A stretch of DNA of 64,000 bases from Shinella curvata (GTDB lineage: Bacteria; Pseudomonadota; Alphaproteobacteria; Rhizobiales; Rhizobiaceae): positions 456,053-520,052 of the forward strand of contig NZ_JALJCJ010000001.1 in the NCBI RefSeq assembly GCF_022899935.1, written 5' to 3'. The notes below the pieces were generated by a model that saw only the letters and a list, made by a program, of their open reading frames with translations, was not told where the DNA came from and ran no database searches. The translations under genes and the position numbers were made by a program. Shown here piece by piece: positions 36,109-44,251 of the stretch (position 1 is the first letter of the stretch; each line of letters begins with the position of its first letter).

Positions 36109-36183
36109 GCTATGTGACGGTTTTGTTGCAATCTAGCGGTGCGGCCGATACTTAAACTTTGATCAATAAATCAGAGTTTTGTC

Positions 36184-37872
36184 ATGGCGCACATTATTTC
36201 GAGAGCTCGCGGCCGGTTTGGCCTCTTCACAAGCCCTTATGCCCTTGTTCTGGGCTCGCTGTTTTACTTCGCGTTCGCCTACTACTTCGATACGCGATGG
36301 CGCTACCTGCCCTACAATTTCGCGGCCATCCTCACCCTGGCCTCCATCATTTTCCTGATCTCCAGGCGGCCGTTCTTCTCGCTCTACGGTGCGACGCTGG
36401 TTGCGGTCCTCTTCACCTTCGTCTCGATGATGAAGTTCCACTCCAAGGGGCTGGCGCTGCATGTCTATGATGTCGTCTTCATCGGCTCCGACATTTCCAC
36501 CCTGTCGTTCCTCGTGCGGTACTATCTGCCCGCCGTTTTGGTCGCTGCGGTGGGACTGGCGGCCATCGCGACGTTCCTGACGATCCTGTTCCGGCGGGAA
36601 AATCCGGCACCGTGGGGCGCCGGCGCCAGAAGCGGCATCGTCGCAGCCAGCCTTCTTGCCGCGGTCATCGCCCATCGGCCCACCACGCGGGATGCCGATT
36701 TCCTGCCCTTCATCGGAGGTTACAACGCCTCGGCCTTCTTCCTGTCGCTCTGGCATATTCCAAGCCTGATGAAGCCGATGCAGTTTGCCACTCCGCTCGA
36801 CGGCGCCGAAGCAGGGCAGCCCTTCGTCAACGGTGCGCTTTGCGGCGATACCGGCAAGCAGCCCGACCTCTTCCTGACCCTCTCGGAAAGCCAGACCTCG
36901 CCGCTCGTCTTTCCGCAGCTCTCCATTCCGCAATCGGTCACGCAGACCTATCAGTCGGGAGACGGCAAGATCCGGCCCCTGTTCGTCGAGATTTTCGGCG
37001 GCGGGACATGGATGACGAATTTCTCCGTGCTGACCGGACTTTCCACTGCCGATTTCGGCTGGCTCGGCCCCTATGTGAACCACCTGCTCGTGGACAAGGT
37101 CAGAGGTTCGTTGCCGGAAGTGCTCGGCCGTTGCGGCTACCGCACCGTCGCCTTCATGCCCATGCAATACAATTCGATCAATGAAGGGCCCTTCCTGAAA
37201 TCGCTCGGCTTCCAGGAGATCTACGACGCCGACCGCATGAGTCTGCCGGTCATGGGCGTGCGCGACACGAACTATTTCGACAACGCAAAGGCCATGATCG
37301 CGCAGCATCGCAAGGACGACAAACGTCCGCTCTTCGTGCTCGTCCAGACCATGTTCACGCATTCGCCGTATGAAAACACGATCGAGCCGGTGGTGGCGGG
37401 AGAACATGTCTACGCGGACGATGCCGGCGCCAACGAGTACCTGCGCCGCGTCGGCGCGTCGCGAAACGACCTGGTCGCCTACCGGGAGGCGGTCAAGGCC
37501 GATCCGGGCACGCGGGGAAGCGTCTTCCTCGAATTCGGCGATCACCAGTCCATCGCGACGAAACCGTACATCCTGGAAAGAACCGACGACGACAATCCTT
37601 TCACCACGTTCCGCTCCCCGGTTTACGAGACCTTCTACGCCATTCACGGCTTCGGAACGCCGGTGGACTATGACACGCTGGACATCGTCGACGCGCCGTT
37701 CCTGATGTCCCGCATCCTCGCGGCAACGGACCTGCCGAGCTCACCTGTTTTCGACGACCTCGCCATGCTGAGCGACGTTTGCCGCGGCGAATTTCACACC
37801 TGCGCCCAGCGCGCGGAGGTCGACCGGCATATCAGGCGTCGCATGGATGCCGACATGCTGCAGCTGAACTAG
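36184..37872 (+). CDS. LTA-synthase-family membrane protein (second copy)
   Basis: This 562-residue protein has about five N-terminal membrane helices (residues 18-165) and a periplasmic alkaline-phosphatase-superfamily domain. Motifs are LTLSESQTSPLVFP (metal Glu at about 235), the probable nucleophile Thr in FGGGTWMTNFSVLTGLST (about 275), TMFTHSPYE and EFGDHQSIATKP. It is only distantly similar to the gene at 1658, so this is an older divergence and not a local duplication. A phosphoglycerol or phosphoethanolamine transferase role on a glycan or lipid is inferred. I see no good Shine-Dalgarno before the ATG. A strong terminator follows. Confidence 0.84.
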   Translation: MAHIISRARGRFGLFTSPYALVLGSLFYFAFAYYFDTRWRYLPYNFAAILTLASIIFLISRRPFFSLYGATLVAVLFTFVSMMKFHSKGLALHVYDVVFIGSDISTLSFLVRYYLPAVLVAAVGLAAIATFLTILFRRENPAPWGAGARSGIVAASLLAAVIAHRPTTRDADFLPFIGGYNASAFFLSLWHIPSLMKPMQFATPLDGAEAGQPFVNGALCGDTGKQPDLFLTLSESQTSPLVFPQLSIPQSVTQTYQSGDGKIRPLFVEIFGGGTWMTNFSVLTGLSTADFGWLGPYVNHLLVDKVRGSLPEVLGRCGYRTVAFMPMQYNSINEGPFLKSLGFQEIYDADRMSLPVMGVRDTNYFDNAKAMIAQHRKDDKRPLFVLVQTMFTHSPYENTIEPVVAGEHVYADDAGANEYLRRVGASRNDLVAYREAVKADPGTRGSVFLEFGDHQSIATKPYILERTDDDNPFTTFRSPVYETFYAIHGFGTPVDYDTLDIVDAPFLMSRILAATDLPSSPVFDDLAMLSDVCRGEFHTCAQRAEVDRHIRRRMDADMLQLN

Positions 37873-37897
37873 AGACTGCACTGCTCTTTGCAAAAAG

Positions 37898-37928
37898 AAG
37901 GCCGCGGGATCGCTCCCGCGGCCTTTTT
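37898..37928. terminator. Strong bidirectional rho-independent terminator
   Basis: A 12-bp perfect stem AAGGCCGCGGGA with complement has a 4-base loop, TTTTT on the + strand and TCTTTTTG on the minus strand. It separates the LTA-synthase-like gene from the convergent OmpA-family gene. Confidence 0.9.
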
Positions 37929-37947
37929 CATCGTCGCCTTTCCCGAT

Positions 37948-39915
37948 TTACTCGGCCATGGCGACCGGCTTCACCAGAGGCGTCACGCGACGGATCGTAA
38001 CGCGGCGGTTGAGCTGTTCGGCGGCATCCGTATCGATCTTCAGGAAGCGCTCGCCATAACCCTGCGTCGCGAGGTTTTCCGGCGGGATGTCGTAGACGTC
38101 GGTCAGGACGTTGGCGACGGCCTCGGCGCGCTCGTCCGACAGGACGAGGTTCGATTCGTCCGAACCGACGGCGTCCGTATGCCCTTCGATCAGGAAGGTC
38201 TCGCCGGCATCCTTGTCGAGGATCTCGTTCATCGCATCCGCTACCTTGCGCAGCGTCGCGGCCTGGTTCACCGAAATCTCCGAGGAGCCGGTCGCAAACG
38301 TGATGGTGTCGAGGTCGATGCGGCGTACCTTGTCGCGGATACGGGCCGAGTACTTCACCTCGTCCAGCGTGTAGACGCGCTCGACGGGTTCCACCGGCGG
38401 ACGCTCGAGGAAGTCGCGATAGTCGCGCTCCTCCTCGGCGGACGTGTCGATGATGTACTCGTCGACCGGCACCGTCAGGCGCATCGGCGGCAGGCGTTCA
38501 CCGGGATCGACGAAGGTCGGCCGGCTGTCGCGGTCGATTTCGGGGGCATAGAACATGACGTATTCGCTGCCCGAGCGATCGATGCGCGAGCGCTGGATGA
38601 CGTCGCCGTAGCGGCTGCGGATCGTCACGACGCGGTCGCCGTTTGGCCGTATGATGACCTCCCGGACCCGGCCGTGCGGCAAATCCTCGTAGTAGGTCTC
38701 GCTCGCACGGCGCGACAGGCGGCGGCCGTCGTCCGAACGCACGATGATGCGGTCACCGAAGTTGATCACCGCGCGATTGTCGAACTCGCGCTCGACACGC
38801 CAGCCGTCCCGCTCCTCATAGCGCGGTCGGCGGTCGCGGCGTTCGCCACGCTCGCGCTCACCCGATTCGTAGCGCACGCGATCGCGGTCCTTCCAGCCGA
38901 CCTGCGCATCGCGGTCGGATTCCGGCACGCGGATCCTGACGTTTTCCCGCTCCTCGGCGCGCTTGCGGCGGCGCTCCTCGCGTGCCGAGCCCTTGCGGTT
39001 GTCGAAATCCTTGTCGCTGTCGAGCACGGCCGCGCCATCGACGAACGGCAACTCGATCGTTTCGTTCGTCTTGGACGGGTCCCTGGCGATACGCTCGCGG
39101 TCTTCGTCGCGCTTGCGGCGGGGACGTTCGGCCTTCTTCTCTTCGCGTTCTCGGTCTTCGGCAGCCTCGCGCTGCTTCTGGCGACGTTCTTCGCGCGCCT
39201 TCTGTCGGTCCTGTTGCTGCTCTTCCTCAGCAGCCGCCTCGCGCTGCTTCTGGCGACGCTCTTCGCGTGCCTTCTGGCGATCCTGCTGTTGTTGTTCCTC
39301 AGAAGCAGCCTCGCGCTGCTTCTGGCGACGTTCTTCGCGCGCCTTCTGGCGGTCCTGCTGTTGCTGGTCACCAGCCTCGGCTTCGCGCTGCTTCTGGCGG
39401 CGCTCCTCGCGCGCCTTCTGGCGGTCCTGCTGTTGCTGGTCACCGGCCTCGGCTTCGCGCTGCTTTTGGCGACGTTCTTCGCGTGCCTTCTGACGATCCT
39501 GCTGCTGGTCACCAGCCTCGGCTTCGCGCTGCTTCTGGCGACGTTCTTCGCGCGCCTTCTGGCGATCCTGCTGTTGCTGGTCACCAGCCTCGGCTTCGCG
39601 CTGCTTCTGGCGGCGCTCCTCCCGGGCCTTCTGGCGATCCTGCTGCTGTTGATCGTCGCCTTCGGCCGCCTCACGCTGCTTCTTGCGGCGTTCGCCCTGC
39701 TGTTCGCCGTTCTCCTGCTGCTGCTGTTCCTTCTGGCGCTGCCTGCGCAGTTTGCGCTGCTCCGCCTCGGAAAGGTCGCCCTCCTGGACGGTGATGACAT
39801 GCGGCATGCCGCTCTCGACGAGCGCTGGGCGGACCATCGCCGCCTGAACCGGTTGCCAGACAAGCGAAACGATAGGCAAAGCCACCGTTGCCAGAAGTGT
39901 CGTTCTCTTACCCAT
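37948..39915 (-). CDS. OmpA-family protein with Gln/Arg/Lys-rich repeat array
   Basis: This 655-residue exported protein has a signal peptide (KRTTLLATVALPIVSLVWQPVQA), a highly charged repeat region of seven 23-25-residue units (core QQQDRQKAREERRQKQREA), a linker, and a conserved middle domain. The C-terminal OmpA peptidoglycan-binding domain has TITFATGSSEI, FLIEGHTDAVGSDESNLVLS and LATQGYGERFLK, with the Asp and Arg (AAEQLNRRVTI) expected to hold diaminopimelate. No outer-membrane barrel is visible. GAGGAAG precedes the ATG at 39915. It is a tandem paralogue of the next gene: the last 350 residues are closely similar, whereas the repeats differ entirely. Confidence 0.9.
   Translation of the reverse strand: MGKRTTLLATVALPIVSLVWQPVQAAMVRPALVESGMPHVITVQEGDLSEAEQRKLRRQRQKEQQQQENGEQQGERRKKQREAAEGDDQQQQDRQKAREERRQKQREAEAGDQQQQDRQKAREERRQKQREAEAGDQQQDRQKAREERRQKQREAEAGDQQQQDRQKAREERRQKQREAEAGDQQQQDRQKAREERRQKQREAASEEQQQQDRQKAREERRQKQREAAAEEEQQQDRQKAREERRQKQREAAEDREREEKKAERPRRKRDEDRERIARDPSKTNETIELPFVDGAAVLDSDKDFDNRKGSAREERRRKRAEERENVRIRVPESDRDAQVGWKDRDRVRYESGERERGERRDRRPRYEERDGWRVEREFDNRAVINFGDRIIVRSDDGRRLSRRASETYYEDLPHGRVREVIIRPNGDRVVTIRSRYGDVIQRSRIDRSGSEYVMFYAPEIDRDSRPTFVDPGERLPPMRLTVPVDEYIIDTSAEEERDYRDFLERPPVEPVERVYTLDEVKYSARIRDKVRRIDLDTITFATGSSEISVNQAATLRKVADAMNEILDKDAGETFLIEGHTDAVGSDESNLVLSDERAEAVANVLTDVYDIPPENLATQGYGERFLKIDTDAAEQLNRRVTIRRVTPLVKPVAMAE
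39165..39657 (-). repeat. Intragenic tandem repeat, 7 units of about 69-75 bp
   Basis: Seven consecutive units encode variants of QQQ(Q)DRQKAREERRQKQREA in the first OmpA-family gene. Units differ mainly in the number of Gln codons (three or four) and in the linker (EAG, ASE, AAEE). All length changes are whole codons, so the frame is kept. Confidence 0.9.
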
Positions 39916-40093
39916 GGGTGCTTCCTCGTTTGCCCGTTTTCGGCAATGGATCAATCGTTTGGGGCAAATTCGTGTTTCCACATATTCGCCGGTGTGAATC
40001 GACGCTAGACCATGACACATGAATCCGCGCTGAATGCGACGGAGCCGCCAACGCAACGGCCGGCGGCTCTGGCTGAACGCACGAAGGTGCGGT

Positions 40094-42157
40094 CTAGTTC
40101 GCCTTGGCGAGCGGACGGACCAGCGTTGTGACGCGTCGGATGGTGACGCGGCGGTTCTGCTGCTCGGCCGCCTCCGTACGCACCTTCAGGAAGCGCTCGC
40201 CATACCCCTGCGTCTGCAGGTTCTCCGGCGGAATGCCGTAGACCTCCGTCAGCAGGCTGGCGACCGATTCGGCGCGCTCGTCGGAAAGCACGAGATTCGA
40301 CTTGTCGGTACCGACGGCATCCGTATGGCCTTCGATCAGGAAAGTCTCGCCGGGATCCTTGTCCAGCACCTTCTGCATCGCGTCGGCGACGCTGCGCAAC
40401 GTGCGGGCCTGCGACATCGGGACTTCGGCGCTCGCCGTCGCAAAGGTGATCGTATCGAGGTCGATACGGCGCACCTTGTCACGCAGGCGGGCCGAATGCT
40501 TCACCTCGTCGATCGTGTAAACGCGCTCGACACGCTCGACCGGCGGCTCGGCCAAAAACTCATAATAATCACGATCGGGATCGCTCGACGTGTCGATGAT
40601 GTAGTCGCTGACGGGAATGCGCAGGCGCATCGGCGGCAGTTCGTAGCCGACGTCGACGAGGCCCGGACGCGGCGCATCCTCTTCCAGTTCCGGCGCATAG
40701 ACGAGGATGTATTCACGCCCGTCACGGCCGACGCGCGAGCGCTGGATGATGTCGCCGTAACGGTTATAGATCGTCACGATGCGCACGCCGCCGGGGCGCT
40801 GGATCGTTTCGCGCACACGTCCGCGGGCCAGGTTGTCGTAAAAGACCTCCTCGGAATCACGGCGCAGGCGCGGACGATCGTCGCCGCGCACGATCAGCTG
40901 GTCGCCCACTTCCAGAACCGTGCGGTTCTCGACGCGCTCGATGACGTTGACCTGCGTGACGCTGTTGTCGATCGTATTGTTGTTGTTGACGATCGTCGTG
41001 TTGTTGATGACCGTGTTGTTGACGATATTGGTGGTCTCGGGAACGATGAATTCCGGAGCCTCGTCGACACGCTTGCCCTCTTCATTGATGGCCGCCTCGA
41101 TACGCTGGGGAACGGCCTCGCGCACCTCTTCGGAAATCGTCGCCTGCGCGCTGTCGTCCGTATCCGGAACCGGCACCTCCTCTTCCTGCGCGCGCTGTTC
41201 CTCGCGCTGCTTGCGGCGGTTGTCGCGGCTCTCTTGGCCGCCGGCATTGTCGGCATCCTTGTCGCTGTCCAGCACGGCCGCGCCGTTTTCGACGGGCAGG
41301 ACGACGGTTTCGTCGGTCTTGCCCGGATCCTGGGCGATCTCCTGCTTCTGTTCTTCCGTCAGCGTTTCAACGACCTCCGGAACCGGCTCGGCGGCGGGTG
41401 TCTCCTCGCCGGCCTGCTGGCTCTCGTCGGCCATCGGCTGCTCTGATTGCTGCTGATCCTCAGCAGCCTTCCGCTCGTCAGCCTGCCGCTGCTGATCTTC
41501 GGCCGCTTTCTGTTCGTCAGCCTGTCGCTGCTGATCCTCGGCTGCCTTCTGCTCTTCGGCCTGACGCTGCTGGTCCTCGGCTGCTTTCTGTTCGTCAGCC
41601 TGGCGCTGCTGGTCTTCAGCTGCCTTCTGCTCTTCGGCCTGACGCTGCTGATCTTCGGCCGCCTTCTGCTCTTCGGCCTGACGCTGCTGATCTTCGGCCG
41701 CCTTCTGCTCGTCAGCCTGCCGCTGCTGGTCCTCGGCTGCTTTCTGTTCTTCAGCCTGACGCTGCTGATCTTCGGCCGCCTTCTGCTCTTCGGCCTGGCG
41801 TTGCTGGTCCTCAGCAGCCTTCTGCTCGTCAGCCTGTCGCTGCTGATCCTCCGCTGCCTTCTGCTCTTCGGCCTGGCGCTGTTGATCCTCGGCTGCTTTC
41901 TGTTCATCAGCCTGTCGCTGCTGATCTTCGGCTGCCTTCTGTTCGTCCGCTTGGCGCTGCTGTTCTTCCTGTTCGGCGCGCTGCTGCTCTTCCTGCTGCT
42001 GTTTCAGCAGCTCGTCTTCGCTCGGCTGGCCCTCGTCGCTGGCCTGGGCGATCTCGAGGGATTTCAAACGTGCGTCGGCCAGCGTCGGCGTCGCGATCAG
42101 CGAAGCTGACAGCAGGGGCAGAGCCACGGTGGCGAAAAGTCTGGAGCGGAAAGTCAT
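40094..42157 (-). CDS. OmpA-family protein with Gln/Ala/Glu-rich 13-residue repeats
   Basis: This 687-residue exported protein has a signal peptide (SRLFATVALPLLSASLIATPTLA), a region of 13 repeats of A[D/E]EQKAAEDQQRQ predicted to form a long helix, a linker with an Asn/Thr/Val-rich stretch (NIVNNTVINNTTIVNNNN), the middle domain shared with its neighbour, and a C-terminal OmpA domain (TITFATASAEV, FLIEGHTDAVGTDKSNLVLS, LQTQGYGERFLKV). It should bind peptidoglycan, with the helix reaching across the periplasm. GAGGACAG precedes the ATG at 42157. The paralogue follows 178 bp downstream on the same strand, so the pair may be co-transcribed. Confidence 0.9.
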   Translation of the reverse strand: MTFRSRLFATVALPLLSASLIATPTLADARLKSLEIAQASDEGQPSEDELLKQQQEEQQRAEQEEQQRQADEQKAAEDQQRQADEQKAAEDQQRQAEEQKAAEDQQRQADEQKAAEDQQRQAEEQKAAEDQQRQAEEQKAAEDQQRQADEQKAAEDQQRQAEEQKAAEDQQRQAEEQKAAEDQQRQADEQKAAEDQQRQAEEQKAAEDQQRQADEQKAAEDQQRQADERKAAEDQQQSEQPMADESQQAGEETPAAEPVPEVVETLTEEQKQEIAQDPGKTDETVVLPVENGAAVLDSDKDADNAGGQESRDNRRKQREEQRAQEEEVPVPDTDDSAQATISEEVREAVPQRIEAAINEEGKRVDEAPEFIVPETTNIVNNTVINNTTIVNNNNTIDNSVTQVNVIERVENRTVLEVGDQLIVRGDDRPRLRRDSEEVFYDNLARGRVRETIQRPGGVRIVTIYNRYGDIIQRSRVGRDGREYILVYAPELEEDAPRPGLVDVGYELPPMRLRIPVSDYIIDTSSDPDRDYYEFLAEPPVERVERVYTIDEVKHSARLRDKVRRIDLDTITFATASAEVPMSQARTLRSVADAMQKVLDKDPGETFLIEGHTDAVGTDKSNLVLSDERAESVASLLTEVYGIPPENLQTQGYGERFLKVRTEAAEQQNRRVTIRRVTTLVRPLAKAN
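41446..41952 (-). repeat. Intragenic tandem repeat, 13 units of 39 bp
   Basis: Thirteen head-to-tail 39-bp units encode A[D/E]EQKAAEDQQRQ in the second OmpA-family gene. The unit is 13 codons, so gain or loss of units keeps the frame. Units alternate Asp and Glu at position 2 in a patchy order, as expected from recombination between copies. Confidence 0.92.
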
Positions 42158-42494
42158 CGTTCTGTCCTCACGGTGTCCCGTCTGTCTGTCTGGAGGGCCG
42201 CCTCCCGGCTCTTGCGGCCGGCCGGCAACCTCGTCGTCTCCTGCAGGCCTAGCCATGCGGGTGTGAACCCCGTCTGAACGGCCTGCTCGACCGGCGAGAT
42301 AGGTCACCCTGCCCGCAGGGCTAGTGGCGGACCTTGAAATTGTCGGGGAAACGCGGGGGAAGCGCGACGGAAAAGCAGTTGATTTTTTATGAGAAACAGT
42401 TCGATTATCCAGCCCAAGCGGGCAGGCCTGCCCGCTTCAATTCAGGGCCCGGACAACAAGAAAAACCCGAGAGCCTTCAACAGAGAGGATCACA
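42158..42494. other. 337-bp intergenic region before ABC importer
   Basis: This stretch carries the divergent promoters of the OmpA-family gene and the amino-acid importer, and a perfect 22-bp palindrome at 42416-42437. No gene is visible. Confidence 0.55.
42416..42437. promoter_or_regulatory. Perfect 22-bp palindrome upstream of amino-acid importer
   Basis: AAGCGGGCAGG is followed immediately by its exact reverse complement, with no spacer. It ends 57 bp before the binding-protein ATG. It may be an operator, or a hairpin or attenuator in the leader; there is no T-tract, so it is not a simple terminator. Confidence 0.5.
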
Positions 42495-43280
42495 ATGCGT
42501 ATTTCCAAACGTTTCACGCTCGCAGCCTCGGCTGCGGTCATCGCCCTCTTCGCCACCTCCGCGATGGCTGAAGGCGAGAAGATCGTGATCGGCACGGAAG
42601 GCGCCTACCCGCCCTTCAACAATCTCGAGGCCGACGGTACGCTGACCGGTTTCGACATCGACATCGCCAAGGCGCTCTGCGAGGAAATGAAGGCCGAATG
42701 CACCTTCGTGACGCAGGACTGGGACGGCATCATCCCCGCGCTGATCGCCAAGAAGTTCGACGCCATCGTCGCCTCCATGTCGATCACCGCCGAGCGCAAG
42801 GAAAAGGTCGACTTCTCCAAGAAGTACTACAACACGCCGCCGGCCATCATCGTGCCGAAGGATTCCGAGATCAAGGAAGCGACGCCCGAAGCGCTCGCCG
42901 GCAAGGCGCTCGGCGCGCAGGGTTCCACGACCCATTCCAACTATGCCCAGGCGCATATGAAGGATGCCGACATCAAGATGTATCCGACGGCTGACGAGTA
43001 CAAGCTCGACATCGCCAACGGCCGCATCGATGCCGCCATCGATGACGTCGTGGTTCTCTCCGAATGGCTGAAGACCGAAGACGGCGCTTGCTGCAAGCTG
43101 CTCGGCACCCTGCCGATCGATCCCGTCATCAACGGCGAAGGTGCCGGCATCGCGGTCCGCAAGGGCGAAACGGAACTCGCCGACAAGTTCACCGCAGCGA
43201 TCGCAGCGATCCGCAAGAGCGGCAAGTACCAGGAAATCAACGCCAAGTACTTCCCCTTCGACGTCTACGGCGGCGAATAA
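42495..43280 (+). CDS. Polar amino-acid ABC transporter substrate-binding protein
   Basis: This 261-residue periplasmic protein has a signal peptide (KRFTLAASAAVIALFATSAMA) and the family 3 solute-binding signature GAYPPFNNLEADGTLTGFDI, with FDAIVASMSITAERKEKVDF forming the binding cleft. The closest known types are lysine/arginine/ornithine- and octopine/nopaline-binding proteins; a cationic amino acid is therefore likely but not proven. AGAGGA precedes the ATG. Two permease genes follow after a 167-bp gap with a hairpin, the usual arrangement that lets the binding protein be made in excess. Confidence 0.92.
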   Translation: MRISKRFTLAASAAVIALFATSAMAEGEKIVIGTEGAYPPFNNLEADGTLTGFDIDIAKALCEEMKAECTFVTQDWDGIIPALIAKKFDAIVASMSITAERKEKVDFSKKYYNTPPAIIVPKDSEIKEATPEALAGKALGAQGSTTHSNYAQAHMKDADIKMYPTADEYKLDIANGRIDAAIDDVVVLSEWLKTEDGACCKLLGTLPIDPVINGEGAGIAVRKGETELADKFTAAIAAIRKSGKYQEINAKYFPFDVYGGE

Positions 43281-43334
43281 GGCGCGCCTTTGCGTCATGC
43301 GGGTTTTTTCTGACCCCATCACCAGAATGCACGG

Positions 43335-43356
43335 GCGGGAGGGCTTGCTCTCCCGC
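43335..43356 (+). terminator. Attenuator-like hairpin between binding protein and permeases
   Basis: GCGGGAG and CTCCCGC pair around an 8-base loop, 55 bp after the binding-protein stop, with a weak T-rich tail (TCCATTTGTTT). It probably protects the upstream message or partly ends transcription. Confidence 0.5.
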
Positions 43357-43447
43357 TCCATTTGTTTGAGAACTTGCACATAAAGAAAACGGGCGCAGCA
43401 AGCGCCTTAACAAGAAGCGTAAAACGCGCATCGGGGGTAATTCTGGC

Positions 43448-44251
43448 ATGAGCGGGTTCTTCACCGCCATCGTCGAGGCGGTATCCGCATTTCTGGGGAT
43501 CATCGATCCTCTCTGCGGTCCGATCGGCATCTTCAATCTTTTCGCGGGCAACACGCTGCTCGCCTGCGGGGCCGATGGCTGGGGCGACGAGATCGCCTTC
43601 GGCTTCCTCGTGACGGCAAGCCTTGCCATCGCCACGCTGCCCGTCGGCCTCGTCATGGGCTTCTTCATCGCGCTGGCAAAGCAGTCGGAAGAAAAGTCGC
43701 TCAGGCTCTCGGCCAATATCTACACCACGCTCTTCCGTGGCCTGCCGGAACTTCTGACGCTCTTCATCATCTACTACGGCCTGCAGATCGTCGTGCAGAA
43801 CTTCATGACGGCCATCGGTTATGAAGGTAAGGTCGAGATCAACGCCTTCTTCGCCGGCATGATCGCCCTCGGCATGGTCTTTTCCGCCTACTGCTCGGAA
43901 GTGCTGCTCTCGGCCTTCAAGGCCATTCCGCGCGGCCAGTACGAGGCGGGTTATGCGCTCGGCCTGCACCATGGGCGCACCATGCAGCTCATCGTCCTGC
44001 CGCAACTGATCCGGGTCGCCCTGCCCGGTCTCGGCAATCTCTGGATGGCGCTCCTGAAGGATACCGCCCTCGTCTCGGTCATCGGCCTGCCGGATATCCT
44101 GCGCCAGACGAGCGTTGCGGCGCGCGTCACCAAGGAAGCCTTCGAGTTCTACGCCATCGCCTGCGTGCTGTTCCTCATCCTCGCCTTCCTCTCCTCGCTG
44201 GTCTTCTCCAGCATCGAGGGCTGGGCCAAGCGTTCGGAGGCCGCACGATGA
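43448..44251 (+). CDS. Amino-acid ABC transporter permease (HisQ/OccQ type)
   Basis: This 267-residue inner-membrane protein has about five helices and the permease coupling loop EAGYALGLHHG followed by LPQ (the EAA motif) that contacts the ATPase. FRGLPELLTLFIIYYGLQ is typical of the HisM/HisQ family. An insertion near the N-terminus (NTLLACGADGWGDEIAFG) makes it slightly longer than usual. It overlaps the next permease by four bases (ATGA). The two should form the heterodimeric membrane core for the binding protein at 42495. Confidence 0.92.
   Translation: MSGFFTAIVEAVSAFLGIIDPLCGPIGIFNLFAGNTLLACGADGWGDEIAFGFLVTASLAIATLPVGLVMGFFIALAKQSEEKSLRLSANIYTTLFRGLPELLTLFIIYYGLQIVVQNFMTAIGYEGKVEINAFFAGMIALGMVFSAYCSEVLLSAFKAIPRGQYEAGYALGLHHGRTMQLIVLPQLIRVALPGLGNLWMALLKDTALVSVIGLPDILRQTSVAARVTKEAFEFYAIACVLFLILAFLSSLVFSSIEGWAKRSEAAR

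Noticed and set aside
37888-41446. Two long + strand frames across the OmpA-family genes (37888-40008 and 40034-41446)
   Set aside because: Both are antisense to proteins with signal peptides and OmpA domains; they reflect codon bias.
39165-41952. Repeat arrays considered as CRISPR
   Set aside because: The repeats are directly tandem without spacers, are in frame with the OmpA-family genes, and no cas genes are nearby.
41447-42109. Leucine-rich 220-codon + strand frame resembling a multi-pass membrane protein
   Set aside because: It is the antisense reading of the 39-bp repeat array: CTG/CTC-rich complements of Gln, Glu and Ala codons. No ribosome-binding site or non-repetitive domain exists.
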